Source: Nucisporomicrobium flavum (GTDB lineage Bacteria; Actinomycetota; Actinomycetes; Mycobacteriales; Micromonosporaceae). Taken from it: 64,000 bases of DNA. Position 1 is the first letter of the stretch. Every line of letters starts with the position of its first letter. Made by a program: the position numbers and the translations under genes. The stretch covers positions 722,474 through 786,473 of the forward strand of contig NZ_JADMLH010000002.1 of assembly GCF_016464385.1 (NCBI RefSeq), given 5' to 3'. The notes under the pieces are model-generated. The model was not told where the DNA came from, searched no databases, and was given only the letters and a program-made list of their open reading frames with translations. Positions 51,466-59,460 of this stretch are shown here, piece by piece.

Positions 51466-52455
51466 ATGGCGCCCAGAACGGTCACCAGGGACGATCTCGC
51501 CGCCGTGGCGGGTGCCGCGCTGGGCGGAGGGCGCCGGCTCGAGGCGGTGCAGCGGCTCGCCGGCGGCACGAGCAAGGGCGTGTACCGGCTGACGATGGAC
51601 GACGCCACGACAGCGATCGTCTATCTGTGGGAGGCCTCGGAGAACTACTGGCCGGCGCGGGAGAACGACGACGACCCGGCCGACCCGTTCGCGGCCGGCG
51701 TCGGTCTGGACCTGTTCGAGGCCGCGTACGCCCGGCTGGATTCCCTCGGCCTGCGGGTTCCCGAGGTGTACGTGATCGACCGGAGCCGCACCCGCTACCC
51801 GGCCGATCACGTGGTGCTGGAGGACTTCCCGGGCGAGAACCTCATGGACCGGCTCGCCCGCGACCCCGTTGCGGCCGAGCCGACGATGGCACAGCTCGCC
51901 GAGGGGCTGGCTGCGATGCGGGCACATCGCGCTCGCGCGTACGGGAAAGTGGCCGTGATCGACGGCGGCGGCGCCTCCCACTGGCCCACATGTGAGCAGG
52001 CGGCCCTGGATTTCGCGCTGCGCTGCCTCGCCGAGGCGGCCGGGCGTGACCGGCGGATCGCCGACGCGCGGGACCGGCTGGAGGAGCGGCTGCGCGAGCT
52101 GGCCGCCGCGGTCCGGCCACGCAGCGAGTACGCAGTCGTGCACGGCGAGCTCGGCCTCGACCATGTGCTCGTCGACCGCGACGGCCGTCCGGTGCTCATC
52201 GACGTCGAGGACCTGCTGTACTTCGACGTCGAGTGGGAGCACGTGTTCCTGCGGATCCGCCTCGGCCGCGACTATCCGCGGCTGGCGGTGGACGGGCTCG
52301 ACGAGGACCGGCTCGCGCTGTACATGCTGACCCAGCGGCTGTCGCTGACCGCGGGCCCGCTGCGGCTGCTCGACACCGACTTCCCCGACCGTGCGTTCAT
52401 GGCGCACATCGCCGAGCACAACCTGACCGAGGCGCTGGCCCTGCTGCCGCGGTAG
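51466..52455 (+). CDS. Aminoglycoside phosphotransferase-family protein
   Basis: A 329-residue APH-fold protein: GGTSKGVYRLTMD in the nucleotide lobe, VHGELGLDHVLVD as catalytic loop (His, Glu for Asp, His for Asn) and IDVEDLLYFD as the metal segment. The catalytic loop is HGELGLDHVL, where most family members have HGDLxxxN, so it may be a weak or altered kinase. The ATG at 51466 has GGGGGAG about eight bases upstream. Substrate unknown. It converges on the GNAT gene (9 bp apart). Confidence 0.8.
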   Translation: MAPRTVTRDDLAAVAGAALGGGRRLEAVQRLAGGTSKGVYRLTMDDATTAIVYLWEASENYWPARENDDDPADPFAAGVGLDLFEAAYARLDSLGLRVPEVYVIDRSRTRYPADHVVLEDFPGENLMDRLARDPVAAEPTMAQLAEGLAAMRAHRARAYGKVAVIDGGGASHWPTCEQAALDFALRCLAEAAGRDRRIADARDRLEERLRELAAAVRPRSEYAVVHGELGLDHVLVDRDGRPVLIDVEDLLYFDVEWEHVFLRIRLGRDYPRLAVDGLDEDRLALYMLTQRLSLTAGPLRLLDTDFPDRAFMAHIAEHNLTEALALLPR

Positions 52456-52464
52456 CAGGCGGGG

Positions 52465-53055
52465 TCAGCGGTGCGCCGGCCACTCCGAGGCGAGCATCGC
52501 GAAGTCCAGCTCCGTGGTCCACTCGCCCTTGAACATTTCGTTCTCCACGAGGCGTGCTTCCTGGCGCATCCCGAGCCGGCGCAGGACCGCTGCGGATGCG
52601 TCGTTGCGCTCGTCGATGCGGGCGGTGATGCGGTGCAGGCCCAGGTCCTCGAAGCCCAGCCGGAGCATGGCTCGCGCCGCCTCGGTGGCGTACCCGTGTC
52701 CGGCGTGGCCCGGGTGGAACACGTAGCCGATCTCGCCGCTGAGGTGCTCGCGGCTGATCCAGTACAGCAGCACGTCGCCGACGAGCTCCCCGGTCTCCGC
52801 GTGCTCGACGCCCAGCGTGATGCCCTGCCCCGCGTCGGTGAGCACGGTGGCCGCCCAGTACGTGGCGAGCCGTTCCGAGATCGTCCTGGCGTCCATCGGC
52901 TCGAACGGCACGTACCGGCAGACGTCGGGCCGGCTGCGGTAGTCGAGGAGCGCACCGGCGTCGCCGGCGGTCAGCGGGCGCAGGAGCAGGCGCTCGGTGC
53001 GGATCGGGTACGAGGGACGCAGCTCGAGCTGCCGGGGAGCCACCACGGCGCTCAT
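52465..53055 (-). CDS. RimJ/RimL-type GNAT acetyltransferase
   Basis: A 196-residue N-acetyltransferase. The N-terminus TERLLLRPLTAGDAGALLDY is typical of the RimJ/RimL subfamily. The acetyl-CoA site is GYVFHPGHAGHGYATEAARAML, then the end block ARIDERNDASAAVLRRLGMRQEARLVEN. It may acetylate ribosomal protein N-termini or a small molecule. The ATG overlaps the dehydrogenase stop (ATGA), so it is cotranscribed with the amino-acid dehydrogenase. Confidence 0.88.
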   Translation of the reverse strand: MSAVVAPRQLELRPSYPIRTERLLLRPLTAGDAGALLDYRSRPDVCRYVPFEPMDARTISERLATYWAATVLTDAGQGITLGVEHAETGELVGDVLLYWISREHLSGEIGYVFHPGHAGHGYATEAARAMLRLGFEDLGLHRITARIDERNDASAAVLRRLGMRQEARLVENEMFKGEWTTELDFAMLASEWPAHR

Positions 53056-54086
53056 CGTGCCAGCTCGCCTCGTCCTCGCGCGACGACGTTCCGGGCCCGG
53101 GCGCGGGCCGCCTCCGCCGGGGTGGTGCCCGTGGCCCGGGCCGTACGCAGAATCTCCGCCAGCGTGCCGCCGATGGCCCGGACCCGGGCGGTCGCCTCAG
53201 CGGACGTCTCGTGGTGCAGTTCGACGGCGGTGGCGTGCACGATCCCGCCGGCGCTGACCACGATGTCGGGTGCCCACAGAATGCCGCGATCGTGCAGCAG
53301 GCCGGCCGTGGCGGGCTGGTCGAGCTGGTTGTTGGCCGGCCCGGCGATGGCCGCGCAGCGCAGGGTGGGCACCGAGTCGGGCGTGAGCAGACCGCCCGTC
53401 GCGGCGGGGATCAGCACGTCGACGTCCGCGGTCAGGCACGCCTGCGGGGTGGTCCAGGTGGCGCCGTACTTGTCCGCGACCGCCCGCCTGGTCTCGTCGA
53501 CGTCGCTGACAACCACCTGCTGCGCACCGGCCTCGTGCAGCAGGCCGAGCAGGTGCGCGCCGACGCGGCCCAGGCCGAGGATCGCGAAGGTGCGGTTTGA
53601 CAGGTCGCTCTCCGCGCAGAGCGTCTGCAGGCAGGCCAGGACACCCACGGCGGTGGCCTCGGAGGAGTCGCCGCTCCCGCCGGACGTGACCGGGCGGCAG
53701 AACGCGTACGGGGTGCGCTCGGCGATCGTGGCCATGTCGTCGGGGCCCGTACCCATGTCCGGGCCGGTGGCGTAGGTGCCGCCGAGCGACGCGATCACGT
53801 CGGCGACGTCGTGCAGGGCGTCGCGCCGATCCCGGCCGTCGAGGGTCCGGCCGGGTGCGAGCGCGACCACGGTCTTGCCGCCGCCGTTCGGCAGCCCGGC
53901 GAGCGCGCACTTGTCGGTCATCGCGGCGGACAGCCGCAGCGCGTCGGTCAGGCCGTCACGCCAATCCGCGTACGCGGCCAGCCGGCACCCGCCGATGGCC
54001 TGACCCAGCGCGGTGGAGTGCACCGCCACGATGATCGGCAGCCCGGAGCGCTTCCCGCGCTCGATGATGATTCGTTCGTGTTCCAT
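53052..54086 (-). CDS. Leu/Val/Phe-type amino-acid dehydrogenase
   Basis: A 344-residue NAD-dependent enzyme of the Glu/Leu/Phe/Val dehydrogenase family. The catalytic Lys is in KCALAGLPNGGGKTVVAL (GGGK). The Rossmann motif is ILGLGRVGAHLLGLL. The substrate and cofactor regions DMGTGPDDM and GPANNQL are intact. It deaminates a branched-chain or aromatic amino acid to the oxo acid. The length (344) is close to valine and leucine dehydrogenases of actinomycetes. The ATG at 54086 begins the family N-terminus. It is divergent from an Lrp regulator with a dyad between, so amino-acid control is likely. Confidence 0.9.
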   Translation of the reverse strand: MEHERIIIERGKRSGLPIIVAVHSTALGQAIGGCRLAAYADWRDGLTDALRLSAAMTDKCALAGLPNGGGKTVVALAPGRTLDGRDRRDALHDVADVIASLGGTYATGPDMGTGPDDMATIAERTPYAFCRPVTSGGSGDSSEATAVGVLACLQTLCAESDLSNRTFAILGLGRVGAHLLGLLHEAGAQQVVVSDVDETRRAVADKYGATWTTPQACLTADVDVLIPAATGGLLTPDSVPTLRCAAIAGPANNQLDQPATAGLLHDRGILWAPDIVVSAGGIVHATAVELHHETSAEATARVRAIGGTLAEILRTARATGTTPAEAARARARNVVARGRGELAR

Positions 54087-54126
54087 GCGAGGAACGTAGA
54101 GATGTGCTGGCCCGTTGGGCCGCCGT

Positions 54127-54141
54127 ACCGAATGTCGTTCG
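54127..54141. promoter_or_regulatory. Dyad between amino-acid dehydrogenase and Lrp genes
   Basis: ccgaa and ttcgg form a 5-bp inverted repeat with a 5-bp spacer (tgtcg). A second, ggccc-gtt-gggcc, lies just before it. Both sit in the 69-bp gap between the divergent dehydrogenase and Lrp genes and could be Lrp-type half sites. Suggestive only. Confidence 0.4.
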
Positions 54142-54155
54142 GAAGATGGCCCATA

Positions 54156-54623
54156 ATGCCGGTCGTGGACGAACTTGATTCGGCGCTGGTGGAGCATCTC
54201 CAGACGGACGCCCGGCAGACCAACCGCGACCTCGCCCGCAAGCTGGGCATCGCCCCGTCGACCTGCCTCGAACGGGTCCGGGCGCTGCGCGAGCGTGGGG
54301 TGATCACCGGTTACCACGCCGAGGTCAGCCTGGCCGCCCTCAACCGGCCGGTCCAGGCGCTGCTGCACGTCCAGGTCCGGCCGCTGAGCCGTACGGTGAT
54401 AGACGGCTTCAAGGCGTACGCGATGGCCCTGCCCGAGGTGCTGTCCGTGTTCGTCGTGGCCGGCGGCGACGACTTCCTCGTGCACGTCGCCGTGCCGGAC
54501 GTCGACGCCCTGCACGCGTTCCTGATGGACAAGTTCAGCGGCCGGCGGGAGATCGTCGGGTTCCGCAGCTCGGTGATCTACCAGCACGCCCGCAAACAGG
54601 TCGTCGAACAACTCGACGTTTGA
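54156..54623 (+). CDS. Lrp/AsnC-family regulator
   Basis: A 155-residue regulator. The N-terminal HTH is at 8-60 (VEHLQTDARQTNRDLARKLGIAPSTCLERVRALRERGVI). The C-terminal RAM ligand-binding domain is at about 70-150 (VQALLHVQVRPLSRTVIDGFKAYAMALPEV, then VFVVAGGDDFLVHVAVPDV). Lrp proteins bind amino acids as octamers. It is divergent from the amino-acid dehydrogenase, which it probably controls. Start: ATG at 54156; a GTG three codons later is possible. Confidence 0.92.
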   Translation: MPVVDELDSALVEHLQTDARQTNRDLARKLGIAPSTCLERVRALRERGVITGYHAEVSLAALNRPVQALLHVQVRPLSRTVIDGFKAYAMALPEVLSVFVVAGGDDFLVHVAVPDVDALHAFLMDKFSGRREIVGFRSSVIYQHARKQVVEQLDV

Positions 54624-54688
54624 GGCAACCGGCCCGGCGGCTCCGGGGTGTATACGTCTGTGCGGATCTCACAAGGGACACCATCGCC

Positions 54689-55207
54689 ATGACCCGCGGC
54701 GGCACCGAGGACTTCGACGCGTTCTACGCGGCCACCGCGCGACGCGTCGTGCTGCACGTGTACGCCGTCTGCGGCGACCTGGGCGACGCTCAGGACATCA
54801 CGCAGGAGGCGTACGCGCGCGCGTGGCAGCACTGGCCGAAGGTGTCGGCGTACGACAACCCGGAGCAGTGGGTGCGGACCGTGGCGTGGCGGCTGGCGGC
54901 CAACCGCTGGCGCGGCTTCAAGCGGTGGCTCGCGGCGCAGGCCCGGCTGGGCGGTCAGCCCTCCACCACGGCCAGCCCGTCGCCCGACCGGGTCGCTGTG
55001 ATCGCCGCCTTGCAACGGCTGCCCGAGGCGCAACGGCAGACCGTGGTCCTGCACTACCTGCTCGACATGTCGGTTGGCGACATCGCGACCGGCACCGGGG
55101 TCCCGGCCGGAACGGTGAAGGCCCGGCTCGCCCGCGCCCGCGCCGCGCTGGCGGACCTGCTCAGCGACGAAACACCGGAGGTCAACGATGCCGCGTCCCG
55201 TTCGTGA
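54689..55207 (+). CDS. SigE-family RNA polymerase sigma factor
   Basis: A 172-residue sigma factor of the SigE-like group: FDAFYAATARRVVLHVYAV and DAQDITQEAYARAWQHW in region 2; LPEAQRQTVVLHYLLDMSVGDIA with GVPAGTVKARLARAR in region 4. The ATG at 54689 fits the family N-terminus although the frame is open further upstream. It overlaps the next gene by 20 nt. Partner and trigger unknown. Confidence 0.9.
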   Translation: MTRGGTEDFDAFYAATARRVVLHVYAVCGDLGDAQDITQEAYARAWQHWPKVSAYDNPEQWVRTVAWRLAANRWRGFKRWLAAQARLGGQPSTTASPSPDRVAVIAALQRLPEAQRQTVVLHYLLDMSVGDIATGTGVPAGTVKARLARARAALADLLSDETPEVNDAASRS

Positions 55208-55811
55208 CATGCTCCTGGACCTGGCGGAGGACGTCCGCCGCGCCCCCCTCGCGCCGGCGGCGCAGATCCGCGCGCGCGGCCGCACCCGGGCCCGCCGCCG
55301 CACCACCCTGGCCGCCACCGGCCTGACCCTGGTCGCCGCCGGCGCCGGAACGGCCGCGCTCCGGCTGGCCGGCGACCAACCACCCCCCGCGTCGTCCCCG
55401 CCGCCGGCCGCCGCGCCGGCCGACCCGTGCGCCGGCCTGGATCTGTCGCTGCCGGCCGACCCGGGCGACATCCGGGTCCGCGTTCTCGACGGGGCGGCCA
55501 CGGCCGGCCTGGACCAAACGGTGGTCCGTGACCTGCGCGAACGCCGATTCACCCAGGCGATCGCGGCCGGCGAGGCGGCCGGCCGCACGGACGAGGTGGC
55601 GATCCTGCGGTACGGGCCCGAGGCGGTGGGCGACGCGGTGGTGCTGCGGGCGATGCTGCGCAACCAGGCCGTTCTGCAGTTCGACCCGGGGCGGGACGGT
55701 GCCGTCGAGCTGGTGGTCGGCGACGGCTTCCGACGGCTGGCCACGGCGACCGAGACGAACCAGGCGCTGGTCGAGGCCGGCAAGCCGACCCCACCCCCGG
55801 AGTGCCGCTGA
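55188..55811 (+). CDS. Membrane protein with LytR_C domain, sigma partner
   Basis: A 207-residue protein. An Arg-rich cytosolic segment (RGRTRARRRTTL) leads to one transmembrane helix (about 42-60), a Pro-rich linker and a C-terminal LytR_C-like domain (about 95-195: IRVRVLDGAATAGLDQTVVRDLRERRFTQ, VLRAMLRNQAVLQF). LytR_C domains occur at the end of cell-wall ligases. Here it stands alone behind a sigma gene, overlapping it by 20 nt, so it may be the sensor of that sigma factor. The fold call is moderate. Confidence 0.75.
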   Translation: MPRPVRDMLLDLAEDVRRAPLAPAAQIRARGRTRARRRTTLAATGLTLVAAGAGTAALRLAGDQPPPASSPPPAAAPADPCAGLDLSLPADPGDIRVRVLDGAATAGLDQTVVRDLRERRFTQAIAAGEAAGRTDEVAILRYGPEAVGDAVVLRAMLRNQAVLQFDPGRDGAVELVVGDGFRRLATATETNQALVEAGKPTPPPECR

Positions 55812-55955
55812 CCGGGCCTGCTGTTCGGTGTTCGGTCAATCCCGAACACCGAACGGTCTGGGCTGACGGCGCGTCTTCTTGACTAATTTTCGCGAATATG
55901 CGGCTTGACGTGTGGTGCCCATCACAAGCTAGCGTCCCCTTTGTCCAGAAAAATA

Positions 55956-56032
55956 GCTCGGGTCCTGGCTGTCCGCATTCGCGGCGGCACCGGCACCGCG
56001 CCGGCGCAGGAGCTCACACGCGTGTCCCGAGC
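55956..56032 (+). other. Possible structured 5' leader of the NlpC/P60 gene
   Basis: gctcggg (55956-55962) can pair with cccgagc (56026-56032), closing a ~77-nt, GC-rich leader upstream of the hydrolase gene. Actinobacterial NlpC/P60 genes are often under c-di-AMP (ydaO) riboswitches, but I do not see the ydaO hallmarks here. A promoter-like TTGACG (55905) and TAGCGT (55930) lie upstream. Confidence 0.3.
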
Positions 56033-56064
56033 CGATCGAGGAGACTTAGCTGTCCGCTCGTCGC

Positions 56065-56577
56065 ATGCGCCTGGCCGCTGTTACCGGCGCTTTCACAGTT
56101 CTGTTCGCCTCCGCTCCGGTGCATGCCGCGCCCGCGCCTCCGCCGACCGTGCGGAAGGTGGTGAGCGCCGGGAAGCCCGTTGCCGTCCGTAAGGCGCCGG
56201 CGCTCACGCCGGTCGAGCTGTCCCGGCGACATGCCCGGGCGCGGGTGCGGGTCGTGTCGTATGCCCGGGCTCAGCGAGGTGACTGGTACGCGCACGGTGC
56301 CAGCGGGCCGTCGCGGTGGGACTGCTCGGGGTTGACGTCGGGGGCGTACCGGACTGTGGGGATCCGGCTGCCGCACTCGTCCGCCGCGCAGGCCCGGCGG
56401 GGCATCCGCGTCACGCCGCGGTTCGCGAAGGTCGGCGACCTCGTCGCGATGAATGGGCATGTCGGGGTGCTGGTCGGGCGGTGGCGGATGGTCGACGCGC
56501 CGGGGCCGGGGCGACGGGTGGTCGAGCGGGCGGTGTTCCGTACGAGCACGCTGCAGTTCCGCCGGCTGATCGGTTGA
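56065..56577 (+). CDS. Secreted NlpC/P60 peptidoglycan hydrolase
   Basis: A 170-residue exported endopeptidase. Signal peptide 1-~22 (RLAAVTGAFTVLFASAPVHA). The NlpC/P60 domain (about 60-170) has the catalytic Cys in RWDCSGLTSGAYRTVG and the His in NGHVGVLVG; R/D residues complete the site. It should cut stem peptides. The ATG at 56065 has no ribosome site at normal spacing; the GAGGAGA at 56038-56044 fits a CTG at 56050 instead, which would add LSARR and give a more basic signal n-region. Confidence 0.88.
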   Translation: MRLAAVTGAFTVLFASAPVHAAPAPPPTVRKVVSAGKPVAVRKAPALTPVELSRRHARARVRVVSYARAQRGDWYAHGASGPSRWDCSGLTSGAYRTVGIRLPHSSAAQARRGIRVTPRFAKVGDLVAMNGHVGVLVGRWRMVDAPGPGRRVVERAVFRTSTLQFRRLIG

Positions 56578-56828
56578 ACGCGGATGGACGGGGAACAGTA
56601 ATGGCACTCACGTTCGCGCTGATCATTAACGCACCGGTCGACCGGAGCGCAACCTCCTTCGGGTGCGAGGTTTCCGGCCGTACAGGTGAGTTTGAGCATG
56701 CCCTGTTTGCGGGCAAGACGTCCGCACACCGCAGCACCTCGCGGGCTGCCGGCGCGTCCCCCGTGCCGGCCGGTCCGTCGAGTACGGAGGGCTGCCGACG
56801 TCGGCAGCCGGATACAGGGAGCTTGTTC

Positions 56829-57638
56829 ATGACCGTCATCGCCGTTCCCGCTCACGACGCCGAGACCCGCACGGACGCGTCGGCGAGCACGGACAGCGCC
56901 AGTGAGTTCATCACTGCGATGGCGAGCCTGCCCGCGGGGCACCCGTCGCGCCCGGCTCTGCGTGACCGCGCGATCGAGGCGTGGCTGCCGCTGGCCCGGC
57001 ACCTGGCCAACCGCTACTCCGGCCGCGGCGAGCCCGCCGACGACCTGTACCAGGTGGCCGTGGTCGGGCTCATCAAGGCCGTCGACCGCTTCGAGCTGGA
57101 CCGCGGCGTGGAGTTCGCCGGTTTCGCGATCCCCACGATCGTCGGCGAGCTGAAGCGGCACTTCCGCGACCGCACCTGGTCGATCCGGGTGCCGCGGCGG
57201 CTGCAGGAGCTGCGGCTGGCCATCACGGGCGCCAACAGCACGCTGAGCCACACGCTGGGCCGCTCGCCCACGGTGGCGGACATCGCCGAGCACCTGGGCA
57301 TCACCGAGGAAGAGGTCGTCGAGGGCCTGGAGGGCGCGCGGGCGTACACCGCGGCCAGCCTGTCCACGCCGGTCAACGCCGACGGCAGCACCGAGCTGGG
57401 CGACACGATCGGCGGGATGGACGACGGCTTCGAGCTCACCGAGCTGCGGGTCGCGCTGGGTCCGGCGCTGGCCATGCTGAGCGAGCGCGAGCAGCGGATC
57501 GTCAGCCTGCGCTTCTACGGCAACATGACCCAGTCGCAGATCGCCGAGCAGGTCGGCATCTCCCAGATGCACGTCTCGCGCCTGCTCACCAAGGCGCTCG
57601 CGAAGCTCCGCGACCAGCTCGACGGCTTCGCCCTCTGA
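56829..57638 (+). CDS. SigB/SigF/SigG-family sigma factor
   Basis: A 269-residue sigma factor with regions 2, 3 and 4. Region 2: LANRYSGRGEPADDLYQVAVVGLIKAVDRFELDRGVEF; then the RHFRDRTWSIRVPRRLQE motif specific to the SigB/F group; region 4: LSEREQRIVSLRFYGNMTQSQIAEQVGISQMHVSRLL. In actinomycetes these control stress or sporulation. The ATG at 56829 has AGGGAG upstream. The frame is open back to 56601 with an ATG and GGGGAA, giving a longer N-terminus; I think this less likely. No rsbW/anti-sigma gene is adjacent. Confidence 0.9.
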   Translation: MTVIAVPAHDAETRTDASASTDSASEFITAMASLPAGHPSRPALRDRAIEAWLPLARHLANRYSGRGEPADDLYQVAVVGLIKAVDRFELDRGVEFAGFAIPTIVGELKRHFRDRTWSIRVPRRLQELRLAITGANSTLSHTLGRSPTVADIAEHLGITEEEVVEGLEGARAYTAASLSTPVNADGSTELGDTIGGMDDGFELTELRVALGPALAMLSEREQRIVSLRFYGNMTQSQIAEQVGISQMHVSRLLTKALAKLRDQLDGFAL

Positions 57639-57651
57639 GCTGACGGAACGC

Positions 57652-57692
57652 CACGAGCCGGCGCCACCCGAAAAGGGGGCGCCGGCTTCGTG
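57652..57692. terminator. Bidirectional hairpin terminator
   Basis: agccggcgcc (57656-57665) and ggcgccggct (57678-57687), extended by cacg/cgtg, form a strong stem between the convergent sigma and LamG-type genes. It lies 14-50 bp after the sigma stop. No long T-run, but the position supports a terminator for both. Confidence 0.75.
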
Positions 57693-57695
57693 CTG

Positions 57696-58448
57696 TCAGG
57701 CGACGGCGACCCAGACGTCGTCGAGCGCGCCCTGGAACTGGTCGTTGTCGGTGTACGCGCCCTTGCCGCCGACGCTCAGCGGGTTGCGGTTCGACACCGA
57801 CAGGCCGGCCGGGATGCGCGTGCTGCCACGCCGCTCGCCGTCCACCCGGATCACGAGCATGGTGCGCTTGCGCCGGCACTCGAGGCTGTGCCAGGCGTTG
57901 TCCGCGACCGTGACGCTGCTCTTCGCGATGTGCACACGCCGGGTACGGCCGTCCACGAGGGCGCAGCTGGGCTTGCCGGCCACCCCGTCGATCTGCAGCT
58001 TGTACTGGCTGCCCCGGGCGGAGTAGCCCTTCTGCAGCACGTTCTGGCCCTTGGTGGTCTGATCCGGGGCGAGCAGCACGGAGGCGCCGAAGCGGATCAG
58101 CCGCTTGCCCGGGTTGAGGTCCGCGGAGCTGCGGGCGCGCAGGGCGACCCGGGGGCACGGCTCCTCGTGGCAGGCCGCCGGGAACGTGAGGGCCACGCCG
58201 TCGCCTCGGGGGACGGTGGTCACGGCGCCGCCCGCGCCGCTGACCGGGGCGAGCATGTGCCGGTGGCCGGAGAGGTCGAGCAGGCTGCCGGCGGCGGGTT
58301 CGTCGAACGTGTACCGCGCGACCTGCGTACCCCAGGGGGTGGTGCTCGCGTCGGCGCGTATGAAGAACGACCCGGCGATCGTGGCCGCCACAGCGGTGGC
58401 GGCCACGGCCACGGCCGCCCGGCGGCGCCGGGAAGAGTGTGGTGTCAT
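57696..58448 (-). CDS. Secreted LamG-like (concanavalin-fold) protein
   Basis: A 250-residue exported protein. Signal peptide 1-~35 (RRRAAVAVAATAVAATIAGSFFIRADA). The rest is a LamG/concanavalin-like domain: VARYTFDEPAAGSLLDLSGH at the start, NAWHSLECRRKRTMLVIRVDGERRGS and ALDDVWVAVA at the end. It probably binds a sugar or protein ligand; no catalytic residues are seen. The ATG at 58448 fits the signal peptide. It converges on the sigma gene, with the hairpin between. Confidence 0.85.
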   Translation of the reverse strand: MTPHSSRRRRAAVAVAATAVAATIAGSFFIRADASTTPWGTQVARYTFDEPAAGSLLDLSGHRHMLAPVSGAGGAVTTVPRGDGVALTFPAACHEEPCPRVALRARSSADLNPGKRLIRFGASVLLAPDQTTKGQNVLQKGYSARGSQYKLQIDGVAGKPSCALVDGRTRRVHIAKSSVTVADNAWHSLECRRKRTMLVIRVDGERRGSTRIPAGLSVSNRNPLSVGGKGAYTDNDQFQGALDDVWVAVA

Positions 58449-58532
58449 GTCCGAATCATCCCTATTTACCGGTACGGCGGCAGCCGTGGCGGCGCGGTCG
58501 AACGGCCAGGACGTGCTGGCCGAACGGAGGGG

Positions 58533-59201
58533 TCACTCCCCGGTTTCCGCCTCGTCGGCGGCCGGCTCCTCCGCGGGCGCCCCCAGTTCGTCGCCCACGA
58601 CCGGTACGTCCACCCACAGCGCCCGCAGCTGGCCCTGCATGAACGTGGTCAGCCGGGCCCGGTACTCGCGGTCGAACTCCTCGAGCGACTCGATCTGCTG
58701 CTGCAGCGCCTCCCGCTTCGAGCCGAGGCTGCCGACGGCGTCCTCGTACCGCTGCTGCGCCTGCAGTTTGAGCTGCTCGGCGTGCTCCTGGGCGTCGCCG
58801 GTGATCTTCTGGGCCTGGTCGCGGGCCTCGGAGACGATCTTCTCGGCGTTGCGGCGGGTCTCCTCGGCCTGGGCCTGGGCCTCGCGGGCGGCCTTCTCGG
58901 CGGCCGCCCGGGCCTCGGCGAGCACCCGGTCGGCCTCCTTGCGGATGTTCTTGGAGTGCGCCTCCGCATCCTTGGCGATCTGATCGGCGGCGGCCTGGGC
59001 GTCCGCGCGAATCTTCTCGGCCTGCCGGTTGGCGATCGCGATGTGTTCCTCGGCCGTGCGCTGGGCCAGCGTCAGCACCTGCAGGGCCTGGTTCGGGTGC
59101 ATGGCGCCGGGCACGATCAGCGGGTGTTCCGAGGTCGCGGTGTCCGGCGTGCTCCCGTTCAGCACGGCCTTGAGCCGGTCCTTGATCTGGGTCTCGGTCA
59201 C
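58533..59201 (-). CDS. DivIVA-like coiled-coil protein
   Basis: A 222-residue cytosolic protein. Residues ~45-180 are a long coiled coil rich in Ala, Glu, Arg and Gln (EKIRADAQAAADQIAKDAEAH, AEETRRNAEKIVSEARDQAQ), resembling actinobacterial DivIVA/FilP-type or ATP synthase b-like coiled coils. The N-terminus is short and unlike the canonical DivIVA membrane motif. The GTG at 59201 has GGGAG six bases upstream. It may organise the cytoskeleton or polar growth, but the name is a guess. Followed by the LamG gene 84 bp away. Confidence 0.75.
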   Translation of the reverse strand: MTETQIKDRLKAVLNGSTPDTATSEHPLIVPGAMHPNQALQVLTLAQRTAEEHIAIANRQAEKIRADAQAAADQIAKDAEAHSKNIRKEADRVLAEARAAAEKAAREAQAQAEETRRNAEKIVSEARDQAQKITGDAQEHAEQLKLQAQQRYEDAVGSLGSKREALQQQIESLEEFDREYRARLTTFMQGQLRALWVDVPVVGDELGAPAEEPAADEAETGE

Positions 59202-59460
59202 AGCGAACTCCCGTGGGTCATGAGGGGGTCTAGCCAGGTGCATAACGGGCGAAGGCGGCATTCCGGCGCGGCCGTGAGACGAGGTTCGCGGCTATGAGGC
59301 GTACGGGCGGGCGCTGCGTGCCGACCGGACCACACAGGGTGACTGTTCGGCCCACTACGCGACGGCATACGTGCGGGTTTGGTGTAGTGCGTGGCCGGGT
59401 CCGGTATCTCTCGGGTGGCTACCCGGCCACGCCGCTACGCCGTACCGGGGGGAGTCGCCG

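Noticed and set aside
55956..56064. c-di-AMP (ydaO) riboswitch before the NlpC/P60 gene
   Set aside because: Expected by analogy with other actinobacterial cell-wall hydrolase genes, but the conserved core sequences are not visible; only a possible closing stem is.
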